Source: Sinomonas atrocyanea (GTDB lineage Bacteria > Actinomycetota > Actinomycetes > Actinomycetales > Micrococcaceae). Taken from it: DNA of 64,000 bases. This document shows positions 24,651 through 33,345 of the stretch, one piece after another. A program made the position numbers and the translations under genes. The stretch is taken from positions 3,968,001 through 4,032,000 of the forward strand of contig NZ_CP014518.1 in NCBI RefSeq assembly GCF_001577305.1. Reading direction: 5' to 3'. The first letter of the stretch is position 1, and the number at the start of each line of letters is the position of its first letter. Under the pieces are notes generated by a model. The model was given only the letters and a program-made list of their open reading frames with translations, was not told the origin of the DNA and made no database searches.

Positions 24651-25430
24651 GTGCAGCCGACATCCCGTGGTGAGCTGACCCCCGATCCCCGGGCCCCGAT
24701 CGCGAGGATCGCCCCGCCGGCCTGGGCCGCGCACGCCGTCCGGCACCTATGGATCGTCGAATGGGACCTCCCGGAGGGCCAGGCCGTGCGCCAGCTGGTC
24801 CTCGGCTACCCTGCGCTCAACGTGGTCGCCGAGCCGGAGAGGTTCGCCGTCTACGGGCCCGCGACGTCGGCTTCCACCCGCACGCTCGCCGGCCGCGGCT
24901 GGGGCGTGGGGATGCTGCTGCGGCCCGCGGCCACGCCGCTGTTCGCCCCGCGGCCCGCGGAGTTCGCCGACGCCGAACGCGACCTCGACGCGCCCGAGGT
25001 GCACCGCGCCGTCGTGCACTCCATGGCCTCGGAGCAGCCGGCGGAGACCCGCTACGCCGAGGCCGCGGACGCGGTGCTGCGCTGGATCGTGGGGCTCGTG
25101 CCGGCCGCGGATCCGCGGGGGCTCGAGGCCAACCGCATGGCCGAGCTCGCCGACTCGCACCCGGGCCTGCTGAAGGTGGCGGACCTCGCGGCCGCGATGG
25201 GGGCCTCCGAGCGCTCCCTCGACCGCCTTGCGGCCGACTTCATGGGCCCGACACCGGCTGCGCTCATGCGGCGGCGGCGGATCCAGGTCGCGGCCGAACG
25301 GCTGCGGGCCGATCCCCGCACGCCGCTTGCGGACCTCGCCCACAGCCTCGGCTACGCCGACCAGCCCCACCTCACCCGGGACTTCCGCGCGGTGCTCGGC
25401 ATGACGCCCCGGGAGTACGCCGGCCGCTGA
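24651..25430 (+). CDS. AraC-family transcriptional regulator
   Basis: This 259-residue protein has an N-terminal effector-like domain (about 1-150, with HLWIVEW and the VYGPATSASTRTL segment common in DUF6597-type sensors). A C-terminal double helix-turn-helix reads VADLAAAMGASERSLDRL and LADLAHSLGYADQPHLTRDF. The GTG at 24651 is used. It is divergent from the VOC gene and convergent with the flavin oxidase gene; targets are unknown. Confidence 0.88.
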   Translation: MQPTSRGELTPDPRAPIARIAPPAWAAHAVRHLWIVEWDLPEGQAVRQLVLGYPALNVVAEPERFAVYGPATSASTRTLAGRGWGVGMLLRPAATPLFAPRPAEFADAERDLDAPEVHRAVVHSMASEQPAETRYAEAADAVLRWIVGLVPAADPRGLEANRMAELADSHPGLLKVADLAAAMGASERSLDRLAADFMGPTPAALMRRRRIQVAAERLRADPRTPLADLAHSLGYADQPHLTRDFRAVLGMTPREYAGR

Positions 25431-25435
25431 GGGGC

Positions 25436-26566
25436 CTACCGGGCCACGCGGAAGCGCGCGGGCACCTCCCCTGCGCCCGAGGCCGAGTCCGCCGCGAGCT
25501 CGCCGATCACAGGCGCGAACTTGGCCCCGTGCCCCGAGCAGGGGGACACCACCGTGATGCCGCCGGCGGAGTCGATGACGAAGTCCTCGGTCGGCGTGTT
25601 CGTGAACAGGCACGTGGTCTCCGCGTAGGGCTCGGGGACCAGGCCCGGGAGGCACTCGCGCACGTACTCGACGACGCGGCGCCGGTTCTCCGGGTCGATC
25701 ACCCCGTCCTGGTCCGCCGCCGAGGGAAGGACCTTGCCTCCGTTGAACTCGGCGATCTTCTGCCCACGGAACCCTGCGTCGCGCCCGCCCGGGAGCCCGT
25801 ACGCCGTCCAGCCCCGGCGCATGTGGATGAACGTGGGCCACGTCGCGGGCGCCTCGGTCGGCGGCTCGGCGTAGGGGAAGTGGTAGGCCTGCTCCTGCCG
25901 GACCTCGAGGTGCGGCATGGCGTCAAGGAACCCCTCCGGCAGGGGAAGCGCCCCGAGCAGCCGCGGCAGCCAGCCGCCCGCGGCGACGACCACCCGGCCG
26001 GCGCGCAGCGTCCGCCCGTCCTCCGCGGTGACGACGAACGCGGGCCCGTCGCGGACCACGGACTCGGCGGCCCAGCCGGTCTCGAGCCGGGCGCCGTGGT
26101 CCGCGGCGGCGCCGACCATCGCCATCACCGTCTCCTGGGCATCGATCACCCCCGCACCGGGGTGCCACAGCACGTCGGTGTCGAACGCGATCTGGGGCCA
26201 CCTCCCGCGGGCCTCCTCGGCGCCGAGCAGCTCGTGCTCGACCCCGCAGGCCGCGAGGACCCCGGCGAGCGCCGCGGGGTCGCGCTCGGCGCCGTAGTCG
26301 ACGGACCCGGTGGCGGTGATGAGCTCGCCGCCGCCGAGCCGGGCCAGCTCCGCCCAGCCCTCCTCCGAGCGCTGGAGGAGCCGCGTGTAGAACTCGTCCT
26401 CGTATGCGTAGCGGAAGATCCGCGCGGAACCGTGGGAGCTGCCGGCATCGTTCGCGGGGGTCGAACGCTCGAGGACGGTCACCTCGTGGCCGCGGGCCGC
26501 CAGGTGCCAGGCGGTGGAGGCGCCCGCCAGCCCGGCCCCGATGACGGCATACTCGGTCGATTCCAT
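25436..26566 (-). CDS. Sarcosine oxidase/N-methyltryptophan oxidase-like flavoprotein
   Basis: This is a 376-residue monomeric amine oxidase of the MSOX/MTOX family. The FAD-binding GAGLAG is at 10-15, the GSARIFRYAYED loop is at 47-57, and Cys319 in the TTCLFTNTPTEDF motif corresponds to the cysteine that binds FAD covalently in sarcosine oxidase. SGHGAKF closes the active site. It oxidises a secondary amine, giving an imine and H2O2. The ATG at 26566 is the natural start inside a very long open frame. It lies 110 bp downstream of the CoA ligase gene on the same strand. The substrate cannot be assigned. Confidence 0.88.
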   Translation of the reverse strand: MESTEYAVIGAGLAGASTAWHLAARGHEVTVLERSTPANDAGSSHGSARIFRYAYEDEFYTRLLQRSEEGWAELARLGGGELITATGSVDYGAERDPAALAGVLAACGVEHELLGAEEARGRWPQIAFDTDVLWHPGAGVIDAQETVMAMVGAAADHGARLETGWAAESVVRDGPAFVVTAEDGRTLRAGRVVVAAGGWLPRLLGALPLPEGFLDAMPHLEVRQEQAYHFPYAEPPTEAPATWPTFIHMRRGWTAYGLPGGRDAGFRGQKIAEFNGGKVLPSAADQDGVIDPENRRRVVEYVRECLPGLVPEPYAETTCLFTNTPTEDFVIDSAGGITVVSPCSGHGAKFAPVIGELAADSASGAGEVPARFRVAR

Positions 26567-26676
26567 GGTCCTGCTCCTGAGTCTTTCCTGGATCCGCTGC
26601 CCTTCCAGTAATCCATCAGGGGCGCGCTCTGCGCCAACCGGGACCTGCTGCGCGCACCAACGTGTCGCCGGAGGCC

Positions 26677-28290
26677 TCAGCCCCGCTCCGCCGCCCGCAG
26701 CTCGCGCCGGAGGATCTTGCCCGAGGAGGACTTGGGGATCGCGTCGAGGAACTCGACGGCGCGGACCTTCTTGAACGGGGCGACGTGCTCGGCCACGAAC
26801 GCCATGACGTCCTCGTCGCCCAGCTGGGCACCCGGCTGGCGGACGACGAACGCCTTGGGGACCTCCTCGCCGTCGTCCGCCCGCACCCCGATCACGGCGG
26901 CGTCCGCGATCTGCGGGTGGGTGAGCAGCACCGCCTCGAGCTCTGCGGGCGCGATCTGGTAGCCCTTGTACTTGATGAGTTCCTTGAGCCGGTCCACGAT
27001 CGTCACCACGCCGTCCGCGCGGACCGTGGCGATGTCCCCCGTCCGCAGGAACCCGTCCGGATCGATCGTCGCGGCGGTCGCGTCCGGGCGGTTGAGGTAG
27101 CCGAGCATCACCTGCGGCCCCCGGACCAGCAGCTGCCCGGGCGCGCTCACGGCCTCCGGGCCCTTCTCCGCCGGGGGCAGCGGGATCTCCTCGTCCGTGG
27201 CCGGGTCGAGCAGCTTGCACTGCGTGTTGGGCACCGTCACGCCGACCGAGTCCAGGGGCATCCGGCCGGCCTCCGAGAGCGGCATGATGTGCGAGGCCGG
27301 GCTCAGCTCCGTCATGCCGTAGCCCTGCAGCATCGCGCAGCCGAGGCGGGCGGCGACCCCCTCGCCGAGCGCCGCATCCAGCGGCGCCGCACCGGAGAAC
27401 GCGACGCGCACGCTCGAGAGGTCGTACTGCTCCACGAGCGGGTGCTTGGCGAGGGCCACCGCGATGGGCGGGGCGATGAACAGGTAGGTGCAGCGGTGGT
27501 CCTGGGTGATGCGCAGGAACTCGGCGAGGTCGAACTTCGGCATCGTGACGAGCCGCGCCCGCTGCAGGAAGGCCGCGTTGACGAGCATGGTGAGGCCGTA
27601 GATGTGGAAGAAGGGCAGGACGGCCAGGAGCGTGTCCTGGGCCGTCACCCCCAGCAGGGGCCTGCCCTGGGCCACGTTCGCCACGAGGTTGTAGTGGCTG
27701 AGCATGACGCCCTTGGGGGTGCCGGACGTGCCCGAGGAGTACGGCAGGACCGCGACGGCGTGCGGGTCCACCTCGACGTCCGGCGCGTGCAGCCCGGCCG
27801 AGAGCGCCTCCCCGAGCGAGGGGTGCGCCGCACCGGAGGGCGACGGGCCGCCGTCGAGCACCACCACCCGTTCCGGCGGGATGCCGGCCTCCCCCGCGGC
27901 GGGCTCGGCGCGGTCCAGGAACGGCGAGACGGTGAAGAGCCACGTGGCGCCGGCGTCGGCGAGCTGGCGGCCCGTCTCCTCGGCGGTGTAGAGCGAGTTG
28001 ACCGTGGTGACCGCCGCCCCGGTGCGCAGGATCCCGTGGAACACCACGGCGAAGGCCGGCACATTGGGGCACATGAGCCCGAGGGTGGTCCCCGGCCCCA
28101 CCCCGTGCGCGGCGAGCCAGCCGGCGAGGGCGTCGATGCGGGCCACGAGCTCGCGGTAGGTGGTCTCGGCCCCGCTCGTGCCGTCCACCATCGCGACGCG
28201 GTCCAGGTCCTCCTCTGCCAGGCCGCCGAACAGGTACTCGTGGAGGGGCACCTCCGGGATCTCGACGTCCGGGTACGGGCTCGCGAACAT
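26677..28290 (-). CDS. AMP-dependent acyl-CoA ligase, 4-coumarate-CoA ligase-like
   Basis: This is a 537-residue adenylate-forming enzyme. It has the phosphate loop SSGTSGTPKG (185-194), QGYGMTELSP, the hinge DRLKELIKYKGYQIAPAELE (20 residues as quoted) and the C-terminal catalytic lysine in PKSSSGKILRREL. The order and length match 4-coumarate:CoA ligases and their bacterial relatives, which activate hydroxycinnamates or medium-chain acids. AGGAGA precedes the ATG at 28290. No hydratase or aldolase for side-chain cleavage is adjacent, so the substrate stays open. It is divergent from hipBA. Confidence 0.9.
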   Translation of the reverse strand: MFASPYPDVEIPEVPLHEYLFGGLAEEDLDRVAMVDGTSGAETTYRELVARIDALAGWLAAHGVGPGTTLGLMCPNVPAFAVVFHGILRTGAAVTTVNSLYTAEETGRQLADAGATWLFTVSPFLDRAEPAAGEAGIPPERVVVLDGGPSPSGAAHPSLGEALSAGLHAPDVEVDPHAVAVLPYSSGTSGTPKGVMLSHYNLVANVAQGRPLLGVTAQDTLLAVLPFFHIYGLTMLVNAAFLQRARLVTMPKFDLAEFLRITQDHRCTYLFIAPPIAVALAKHPLVEQYDLSSVRVAFSGAAPLDAALGEGVAARLGCAMLQGYGMTELSPASHIMPLSEAGRMPLDSVGVTVPNTQCKLLDPATDEEIPLPPAEKGPEAVSAPGQLLVRGPQVMLGYLNRPDATAATIDPDGFLRTGDIATVRADGVVTIVDRLKELIKYKGYQIAPAELEAVLLTHPQIADAAVIGVRADDGEEVPKAFVVRQPGAQLGDEDVMAFVAEHVAPFKKVRAVEFLDAIPKSSSGKILRRELRAAERG

Positions 28291-28441
28291 GGGTTCTCCT
28301 TCGGATCCGGCGGATCGGCGCACGACGGCGGCACTCGCCGCTGTGGACATCGTGCTGTGCCGTCGGGGCCGGGGCAAGGGGCGGAGAGGCGCGCCGGGCC
28401 GGGGTGGCGGCGGGTCGACGCCGGGGTGGCGGCGGGATGTT

Positions 28442-28584
28442 GCCGGATCCGGCCGCTGCAGGGCGTGGGCCCGCGGCCCGACCGGGAAAGCGGCAGGATC
28501 TTGCCGGATGCGGCCCCAAGGGGGACACTGGTTCCCAACGACGAGCAGACCGGCAGGATCCTGCCGGGAGGATCCTGCCGGGAG
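28442..28584 (+). promoter_or_regulatory. HipB operator cluster upstream of hipBA
   Basis: Three palindromes centred on GATC lie in the 300 bp before hipB: GCCGGATCCGGC (28442-28453), CGGCAGGATCTTGCCG (28491-28506) and an 18-bp perfect one at 28550-28567. The last is extended by a 14-bp tandem copy (28557-28570 and 28571-28584) that runs into the GGAGGAGG ribosome-binding site. Centre spacings are 51 and 60 bp. HipB dimers autoregulate through multiple palindromes in E. coli, so these are the expected target. Confidence 0.7.
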
Positions 28585-28592
28585 GAGGCGGC

Positions 28593-28805
28593 GTGGAGGA
28601 CTCCGCGCGAGAGGCGCTGGCGGCGCTCGGTGCGAGCATCAGGGCCGCGCGCAAGGACGCCGGCATCACGCAGGCGACCCTGGCCGAGCTTGCCGGGACA
28701 TCGGAGCGGACGGTGCGCGACATCGAGCGCGGCTCGCCGAGCCCGAGCATCGGTGCCGTGATCGCCGCAGCTCGCGCCGTCGGCCTCACGGTCGGCGCGA
28801 GCTGA
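28593..28805 (+). CDS. hipB: HipB-like antitoxin (XRE-family regulator)
   Basis: The protein has 70 residues with a Cro/C1-type helix-turn-helix: IRAARKDAGITQATLAELAG, then SERTVRDIERGSPSP. It is the antitoxin and repressor of the HipBA pair, binding HipA and the palindromes upstream. The GTG at 28593 follows GGAGGAGG; the longer open frame upstream covers the operator DNA. The stop overlaps the hipA ATG (TGATG), ensuring coupled translation. Confidence 0.88.
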   Translation: MEDSAREALAALGASIRAARKDAGITQATLAELAGTSERTVRDIERGSPSPSIGAVIAAARAVGLTVGAS

Positions 28806-29989
28806 TGTCCCACGACCTCTCCGCGCTGAGGTTCATCGACGAGGCGGACGTGTACAAGGCCGGGGTCCTGGCCGGCAGGCTCTGGCGCGACGAGCGGGCA
28901 CGCATCAGCTTCGCCTACCGGGACGAGTACGTCGCGGCGCAGGGCCGGCCCGTGGCCCGGACGCTGCCGGTGGGGGCGGAGACCGTGGGGCCCCTGCACG
29001 GCCTCCCTGCGTTCTTCGCCGGCCTCCTGCCCGAGGGGCACCGGCTCAGCGTGCTGCGGTCCGCGGCCAAGACGAGCCTCGACGATGAGCTCACGCTGCT
29101 CCTCGCAGTCGGGGGCGACGTTCCCGGCGACGTCCAGGTGGTCCCCGCGGGCACGGCGCCGTCGGAGCCGGAGCCGCTCGCCGACCTCGACGCGGCGCCG
29201 GCGGACTTCTCGCGGCTCGCCGACGCCCTCGACCTGCACGGGCTGCCCGGCGTCCAGGACAAGGTCAGCGCCTCCATGCTCTCCGCGCCCGTCGCCTCCC
29301 CCCACCACCGCTGGATCCTCAAGCTCGATCCGCCCGGAACGCCGCACCTCGTCCTCAACGAGGCGCTGCACCTCGCGGCTGCCCGGGCGCTGCGGATCCC
29401 CGTCGCGTCCGCCCACGTGGTGCGCGACGCCCAGGGGGTGCCCGGGCTCCTCGTCTCCCGGTTCGACAGGATGCACGAGGACGGCCGCTGGCGCCGGCTC
29501 GAGCTGGAGGACGGCGCCCAGATCCTGGGCATCCTGCCCGCGGCGAAGTACTCCGTGGCGGCCGAGGACCTCGTCGCCGGCGTGGCGGGGGCGTGCCGGG
29601 CACCGGCGGTCGCCGTCCGCAACCTGTACCTGCAGTTCCTGTTCGCGTGGCTCACCGGAAACGGCGACCTCCACGCCAAGAACGTGGCCGTCCTGACCGG
29701 CCCGTCCGGGCATCGCGCCCCCGCGCCGGTCTTCGACCTCCCCAGCACGGTGCTCTACGGCGACATGACCATGGCCCTTCCGGTGGCCGGGCGGACCAAG
29801 GGCCTGCGGGCCCGGCACTGGGCCGAGTTCGCCGCGTCAATCGGCCTGCCCGAGCGGGCCGCCGCGTCCGCGACAGCGCTGGCACTCAAGGCCGCGGCCG
29901 GCGCGGACCTCGCGACGCTCCCCTTCGAGGGCTCGCCGCTCAACCGGGCCCTGCGCGAGCTGCGGCACCGGAGGGCGGAGCTCGACTAG
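28805..29989 (+). CDS. hipA: HipA-like serine/threonine kinase toxin
   Basis: This is a 394-residue kinase, slightly shorter than E. coli HipA (440). Visible elements are the nucleotide loop GVQDKVSASM (149-158), Lys173 in ILKLDP, the catalytic NGDLHAKN (286-293, Asp288 and Asn293), and the metal Asp311 in VFDLPS. All catalytic residues are intact, so it should be active; the E. coli protein phosphorylates glutamyl-tRNA synthetase and causes dormancy. It is preceded by its antitoxin and followed, convergently, by a WYL regulator. Confidence 0.92.
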   Translation: MSHDLSALRFIDEADVYKAGVLAGRLWRDERARISFAYRDEYVAAQGRPVARTLPVGAETVGPLHGLPAFFAGLLPEGHRLSVLRSAAKTSLDDELTLLLAVGGDVPGDVQVVPAGTAPSEPEPLADLDAAPADFSRLADALDLHGLPGVQDKVSASMLSAPVASPHHRWILKLDPPGTPHLVLNEALHLAAARALRIPVASAHVVRDAQGVPGLLVSRFDRMHEDGRWRRLELEDGAQILGILPAAKYSVAAEDLVAGVAGACRAPAVAVRNLYLQFLFAWLTGNGDLHAKNVAVLTGPSGHRAPAPVFDLPSTVLYGDMTMALPVAGRTKGLRARHWAEFAASIGLPERAAASATALALKAAAGADLATLPFEGSPLNRALRELRHRRAELD

Positions 29990-30016
29990 TCCCCCACGGC
30001 GCCGCCCGCGCGCCCC

Positions 30017-30961
30017 TCAGCCCCCGGCCGCGGCGAGCCGCTGCGCGAGCTCGCGCATCGTGTCCCGCAGCTCCGGCGGGTCGATCACCGTGACGGGCCA
30101 GCCCAGCCGGACCACGTGGTAGGCCACGTAGTCGAGGTCGTCCGCACCGGCGGTGAGGAGGGTGGTCTCCCCCTCGGGCTCGACGACGGCCATGGTGGAC
30201 GGCACCCGTTCGGCGACCTCGTGGGCCGGGGCGTGGATGCGGACCTTCGCGACGAACTGGTAGGGCGCCTGCGTGATGGACGACTGGACGTACTCGACCG
30301 CGTCCGGCGCCTCCCGGGGCCTGAAGCGCCAGCCGGTGCCGCGGGCGGCTGCCATGCGGTCCAGCCGGAAGGTCCTCCAGTCCTCGCGGTCCAGGTCCCA
30401 CGCCATGAGGTACCAGCGGCGCGCCGCGGCCACGAGGCGGTACGGTTCGACCCGGCGCTCGGACCGCTCGCCGCCGGACTTCGTGTAGTCGAACGTGGCC
30501 CGCTCCGGGGTACGGATGGCCCGCGCGAGGGCCACGAGGACGTCGGCGTCCACGGCCGTCACGGGGCTGTCCAGGCTCACCGTCGCCTCGATGACGCCCT
30601 TGACCTCCGCGCGCAGCCTGGCCGGGAGGACCTGGTCGAGCTTCGCGAGCGAGCGGACCGCGGCCTCGCCGAGCCCAGTGACCGTGCCGCCCGCTGCAAG
30701 GCGCAGGCTCACGGCCACCGCCACGGCCTCCTCGTCGTCGAGCAGCAGCGGCGGCAGCGCCTTCCCGGCGCCGAGCTGGTAGCCGCCCCCGGTTCCGTGC
30801 TCGGCCCGCACCGGGTAGCCGAGCTCCCGCAGGCGGTCCACGTCGCGGCGGATGCTGCGTGTGGTGACCCCGAGCCGCTCGGCGAGCTCCGCGCCCGTCC
30901 AGACCGGGCGGGACTGGAGCAGGTTCAGCAGACTCAGGACGCGCTGCGTCGTGTCGTTCAT
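30017..30961 (-). CDS. WYL-domain transcriptional regulator (YafY/DeoR-like)
   Basis: This 314-residue regulator has an N-terminal winged helix (RVLSLLNLLQSRPVWTGAEL, then GVTTRSIRRDVDRLRELGYPV) and a WYL domain (about 140-215, with RRWYLMAWD at its core). A C-terminal extension typical of ligand-sensing WYL proteins follows. The family responds to nucleic-acid or nucleotide ligands in several systems. The ATG at 30961 is divergent from a small hypothetical gene. No specific target is suggested by the neighbours. Confidence 0.9.
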   Translation of the reverse strand: MNDTTQRVLSLLNLLQSRPVWTGAELAERLGVTTRSIRRDVDRLRELGYPVRAEHGTGGGYQLGAGKALPPLLLDDEEAVAVAVSLRLAAGGTVTGLGEAAVRSLAKLDQVLPARLRAEVKGVIEATVSLDSPVTAVDADVLVALARAIRTPERATFDYTKSGGERSERRVEPYRLVAAARRWYLMAWDLDREDWRTFRLDRMAAARGTGWRFRPREAPDAVEYVQSSITQAPYQFVAKVRIHAPAHEVAERVPSTMAVVEPEGETTLLTAGADDLDYVAYHVVRLGWPVTVIDPPELRDTMRELAQRLAAAGG

Positions 30962-31127
30962 GGCTCCATCATGGACTCCGATTGCGGACAGAAGCTGTCC
31001 GCACTGCGGGTTCTCCTGCGCGTCGTGCCGACCGCCGAAGCAGCGGACCGCCCCTGTCCTGCACCCCCGGGACACTGGTCTCGGGACAGCGGGAAGCACC
31101 GGGAACGGGCAGGACAAAGGAGTGGCC

Positions 31128-31376
31128 ATGGCCGCACAGGGGACCGTACAGCAGCTTCGGGGCAGGGCGTGGACCGGGCCCGGGAGCATGCAGGACACGG
31201 CGCGGGAGGCGGGCCGGCTGCCCGAGGTGCTGCGCGCCGTCGTGCGCGGGTGGGCCCGCAGGTGGGACGGCGCGCTCCGCGCCTGGCGCGCCGCGGACCG
31301 GCGGGGGCAGGGGCTCGACGACCGGCGCGAGCAGGTGCGGCGGGACATCGCCCTGCTCGGCCCGCGCCCGTGGTGA
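31128..31376 (+). CDS. Small Arg/Trp-rich protein (82 aa), hypothetical
   Basis: The ATG at 31128 follows AAAGGAG and opens 82 residues rich in Arg, Ala and Trp (VVRGWARRWDGALRAWRAAD). They may form amphipathic helices. There is no recognised domain. Spacing from the divergent WYL regulator (167 bp) leaves room for a promoter. Moderately likely to be real. Confidence 0.5.
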   Translation: MAAQGTVQQLRGRAWTGPGSMQDTAREAGRLPEVLRAVVRGWARRWDGALRAWRAADRRGQGLDDRREQVRRDIALLGPRPW

Positions 31377-31406
31377 GCTCCGCTGGCCGCCCGCGGGCGG
31401 CCGGCG

Positions 31407-32621
31407 TCAGGCGCGGGTGAGCAGCAGGCTCACGTTGTGGCCGCCGAACCCGAACGAGTTCGAGACGGCGGCCTCGACGCGCGCCTGGCGCGGGGCGCCG
31501 GCAACGACGTCGAGGTCGATCGCCGGATCGAGGTGGTCGAGATTGCGCGTGGGCGGGATGATGCCCGATTCGAGCGTGAGCGCGGTGAGGATCGCCTCGA
31601 CCGCACCGGCCGCGCCGACGAGGTGCCCGAGCGCGCCCTTCGGCGCGGTCACCGCCACGTCCTCGCCGAGCGCCTCGCGGACGGCGAGGGCCTCGCTGAT
31701 GTCGCCGACGTGGGTGCCGGTCGCGTGCGCGTTGACGTGCTGGATGTCGCCGCCGTCGATGCCCGCGCGGCGCAGGGCCTTGCGGATCGCCTTGATCTGG
31801 CCGATGCCCTCGGGGTCGGTGCCGGTGATGTGGAACGCGTCCGCGGTGACGCCGTAGCCGGAGAGGGCGGCGCGGGTCCGGGCCCTGCGCGCTCGGGCAT
31901 GCTCAGCGCGCTCGAGGACCACGACGCCGGCCCCCTCGCCGAGCACGAACCCGGTGCGGCCCGCGTCGAACGGTCGGGAGGCGGCCTCGGGGTCGCCCTG
32001 GGCCTTGGAGAGCGCGCCGATCTGGGCGAAGCCGGCGATGGTCAGCGGGGTGATCGCGGCCTCGGCCCCGCCGGCGATCACGATGTCCGCCTCGTCGCAC
32101 TCGATGAGCCGCGCAGCGTGGACGATCGCCTCGGCGCCCGAGGCGCACGCGGAGGCGGGGGCCATGGCGGCGGCCCGGGCGCCGTATTCGATGCTCAGCT
32201 GCGCGGCGGCGGCGTTGGCCATGAGCATCGGGACGGTGCGCGGGGAGACTCGGCGGGAGCCGGCGGCCTCGAGGATGTCGTCCTGGGCCAGGAGGGTCTC
32301 CACCCCGCCGATGCCGGTCCCGATCACGACGGCGAGCCGGTCGCCGTCGACCTCCGGCGCGCCCGCGTCGGCCCACGCCTCGCGCGCGGCGATGACGGCG
32401 GCCTGCTGGCTGCGGTCGAGGCGGCGCGCCTGGACCGGCTGCATGGCCAGCTCGGGCTCGACAGCGAGCCGCCCGGCGATGTGGACGGGGAGCGAGGGGT
32501 CGAACCCCGCGAGGGCGCGGACGCCGGAGCGGAGGGACAGCATGCCTTCCCAGAGCTCGGGCACGGTGCCGCCGAGCGGCGTCGTGGCGCCCATTCCGGT
32601 GATGACGATCTCGGTCCCCAT
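31407..32621 (-). CDS. fabF: 3-oxoacyl-ACP synthase II (KAS II)
   Basis: This is a 404-residue thiolase-fold condensing enzyme. It has the Cys-His-His triad at Cys159 (ASACASGA), His299 (NAHATGT) and His333 (GALGHLVG), plus NSFGFGGHN near the C-terminus. It elongates acyl-ACP with malonyl-ACP. GGAGGA precedes the ATG. It stands apart from any fab cluster here and is divergent from a TetR regulator, with paired operators between them. It may therefore be a conditionally expressed second KAS II rather than the housekeeping copy. Confidence 0.93.
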   Translation of the reverse strand: MGTEIVITGMGATTPLGGTVPELWEGMLSLRSGVRALAGFDPSLPVHIAGRLAVEPELAMQPVQARRLDRSQQAAVIAAREAWADAGAPEVDGDRLAVVIGTGIGGVETLLAQDDILEAAGSRRVSPRTVPMLMANAAAAQLSIEYGARAAAMAPASACASGAEAIVHAARLIECDEADIVIAGGAEAAITPLTIAGFAQIGALSKAQGDPEAASRPFDAGRTGFVLGEGAGVVVLERAEHARARRARTRAALSGYGVTADAFHITGTDPEGIGQIKAIRKALRRAGIDGGDIQHVNAHATGTHVGDISEALAVREALGEDVAVTAPKGALGHLVGAAGAVEAILTALTLESGIIPPTRNLDHLDPAIDLDVVAGAPRQARVEAAVSNSFGFGGHNVSLLLTRA

Positions 32622-32658
32622 GATGTCCTCCGCGTAGACGAGCCCCCCCGACGGCAGC

Positions 32659-32709
32659 TTGTATGCCGTACAAGAGGGGAGGCTGCTTGTACAGCATACA
32701 ATTCAGTCA
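32659..32709. promoter_or_regulatory. Paired TetR operators and leaderless tetR promoter
   Basis: TTGTATGCCGTACAA (32659-32673) and TTGTACAGCATACAA (32687-32701) each have TTGTA/TACAA arms around 5 bp. The first is the reverse complement of the second except for one base, and their centres are 28 bp apart. TACAAT at 32697-32702 is a good -10 box only 6 bp before the tetR ATG, and there is no Shine-Dalgarno sequence, so the tetR transcript is probably leaderless. Both fabF and tetR promoters should be covered. Confidence 0.7.
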
Positions 32710-33326
32710 TGGGTCCCGTCGAGACACGCGCCGCCGCCGCCGCACGGCGCCTCCTCGCCCCGCGCAAGGGGCGCGGCGCGGAGACGCGCCAGCGCATCGT
32801 CGACGCCGCGGCAGCCCTGTTCGCGACCCGCCCCGCGGACTCGGTCACGGTCAGCCAGATCGCCGCCGCCGCGCGGGTCTTCCCGAACCAGATCACCTAC
32901 CACTTCGGTTCGAAGGACTCGCTCTTCATCCACGCCGCGTTCGTGCTGCTCCTGCGGGACGCCGGGCGCATCGAGGGCGTGGGAACGCGGCTCTCGACGG
33001 CCGAGGCGTTCCGGCGCGCCATGGCGCGGACGGTCCTCGTGACCCCGTCCCTGCCCGTGGTCATCAGCGCGCTCGCGCTCGCGCGGGCCAAGCCCAAGCT
33101 GAGCCCCGTGGTCAAGGGCCACCTGAGCCTGCTGTTCCGCATCTCCGAGCACCACCTCGAGAACATGCTCGGGCTGCGCGGCTGGGTGATCGACCGCAGC
33201 CTGCGCCAGGAGGTCAAGACGTTCTGGTCCGCCGCCTTCGGCGCCATCCTCATCGCCGAGTCCGGCTACCCCGGCACCCAGGCCGACCTCGACCTGGCTG
33301 GCACCCTGACCATCCGGGAGCCCTAG
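32709..33326 (+). CDS. TetR-family regulator, probably of fabF
   Basis: This 205-residue TetR protein has an N-terminal helix-turn-helix (DSVTVSQIAAAARVFPNQIT, then YHFGSKDSLF). Its C-terminal ligand domain includes HHLENMLGLRGWVID. The basic arm before the DNA-binding domain is Ala/Arg-rich. It is divergent from fabF with two near-identical operators in between, so it probably represses fabF and itself, perhaps in response to an acyl-CoA or fatty acid (inference). The unusual repeat array begins just after its stop. Confidence 0.9.
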   Translation: MGPVETRAAAAARRLLAPRKGRGAETRQRIVDAAAALFATRPADSVTVSQIAAAARVFPNQITYHFGSKDSLFIHAAFVLLLRDAGRIEGVGTRLSTAEAFRRAMARTVLVTPSLPVVISALALARAKPKLSPVVKGHLSLLFRISEHHLENMLGLRGWVIDRSLRQEVKTFWSAAFGAILIAESGYPGTQADLDLAGTLTIREP

Positions 33327-33345
33327 GGGCACCCGCAGGAGGTGC

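Noticed and set aside
25436..29818. A minus-strand open frame of about 1460 codons
   Set aside because: It is an artefact of high GC. Only 25436-26566 has domain sense (sarcosine-oxidase-like); the rest is antisense to hipA or out of frame with the CoA ligase and is Arg/Pro/Gly-rich.
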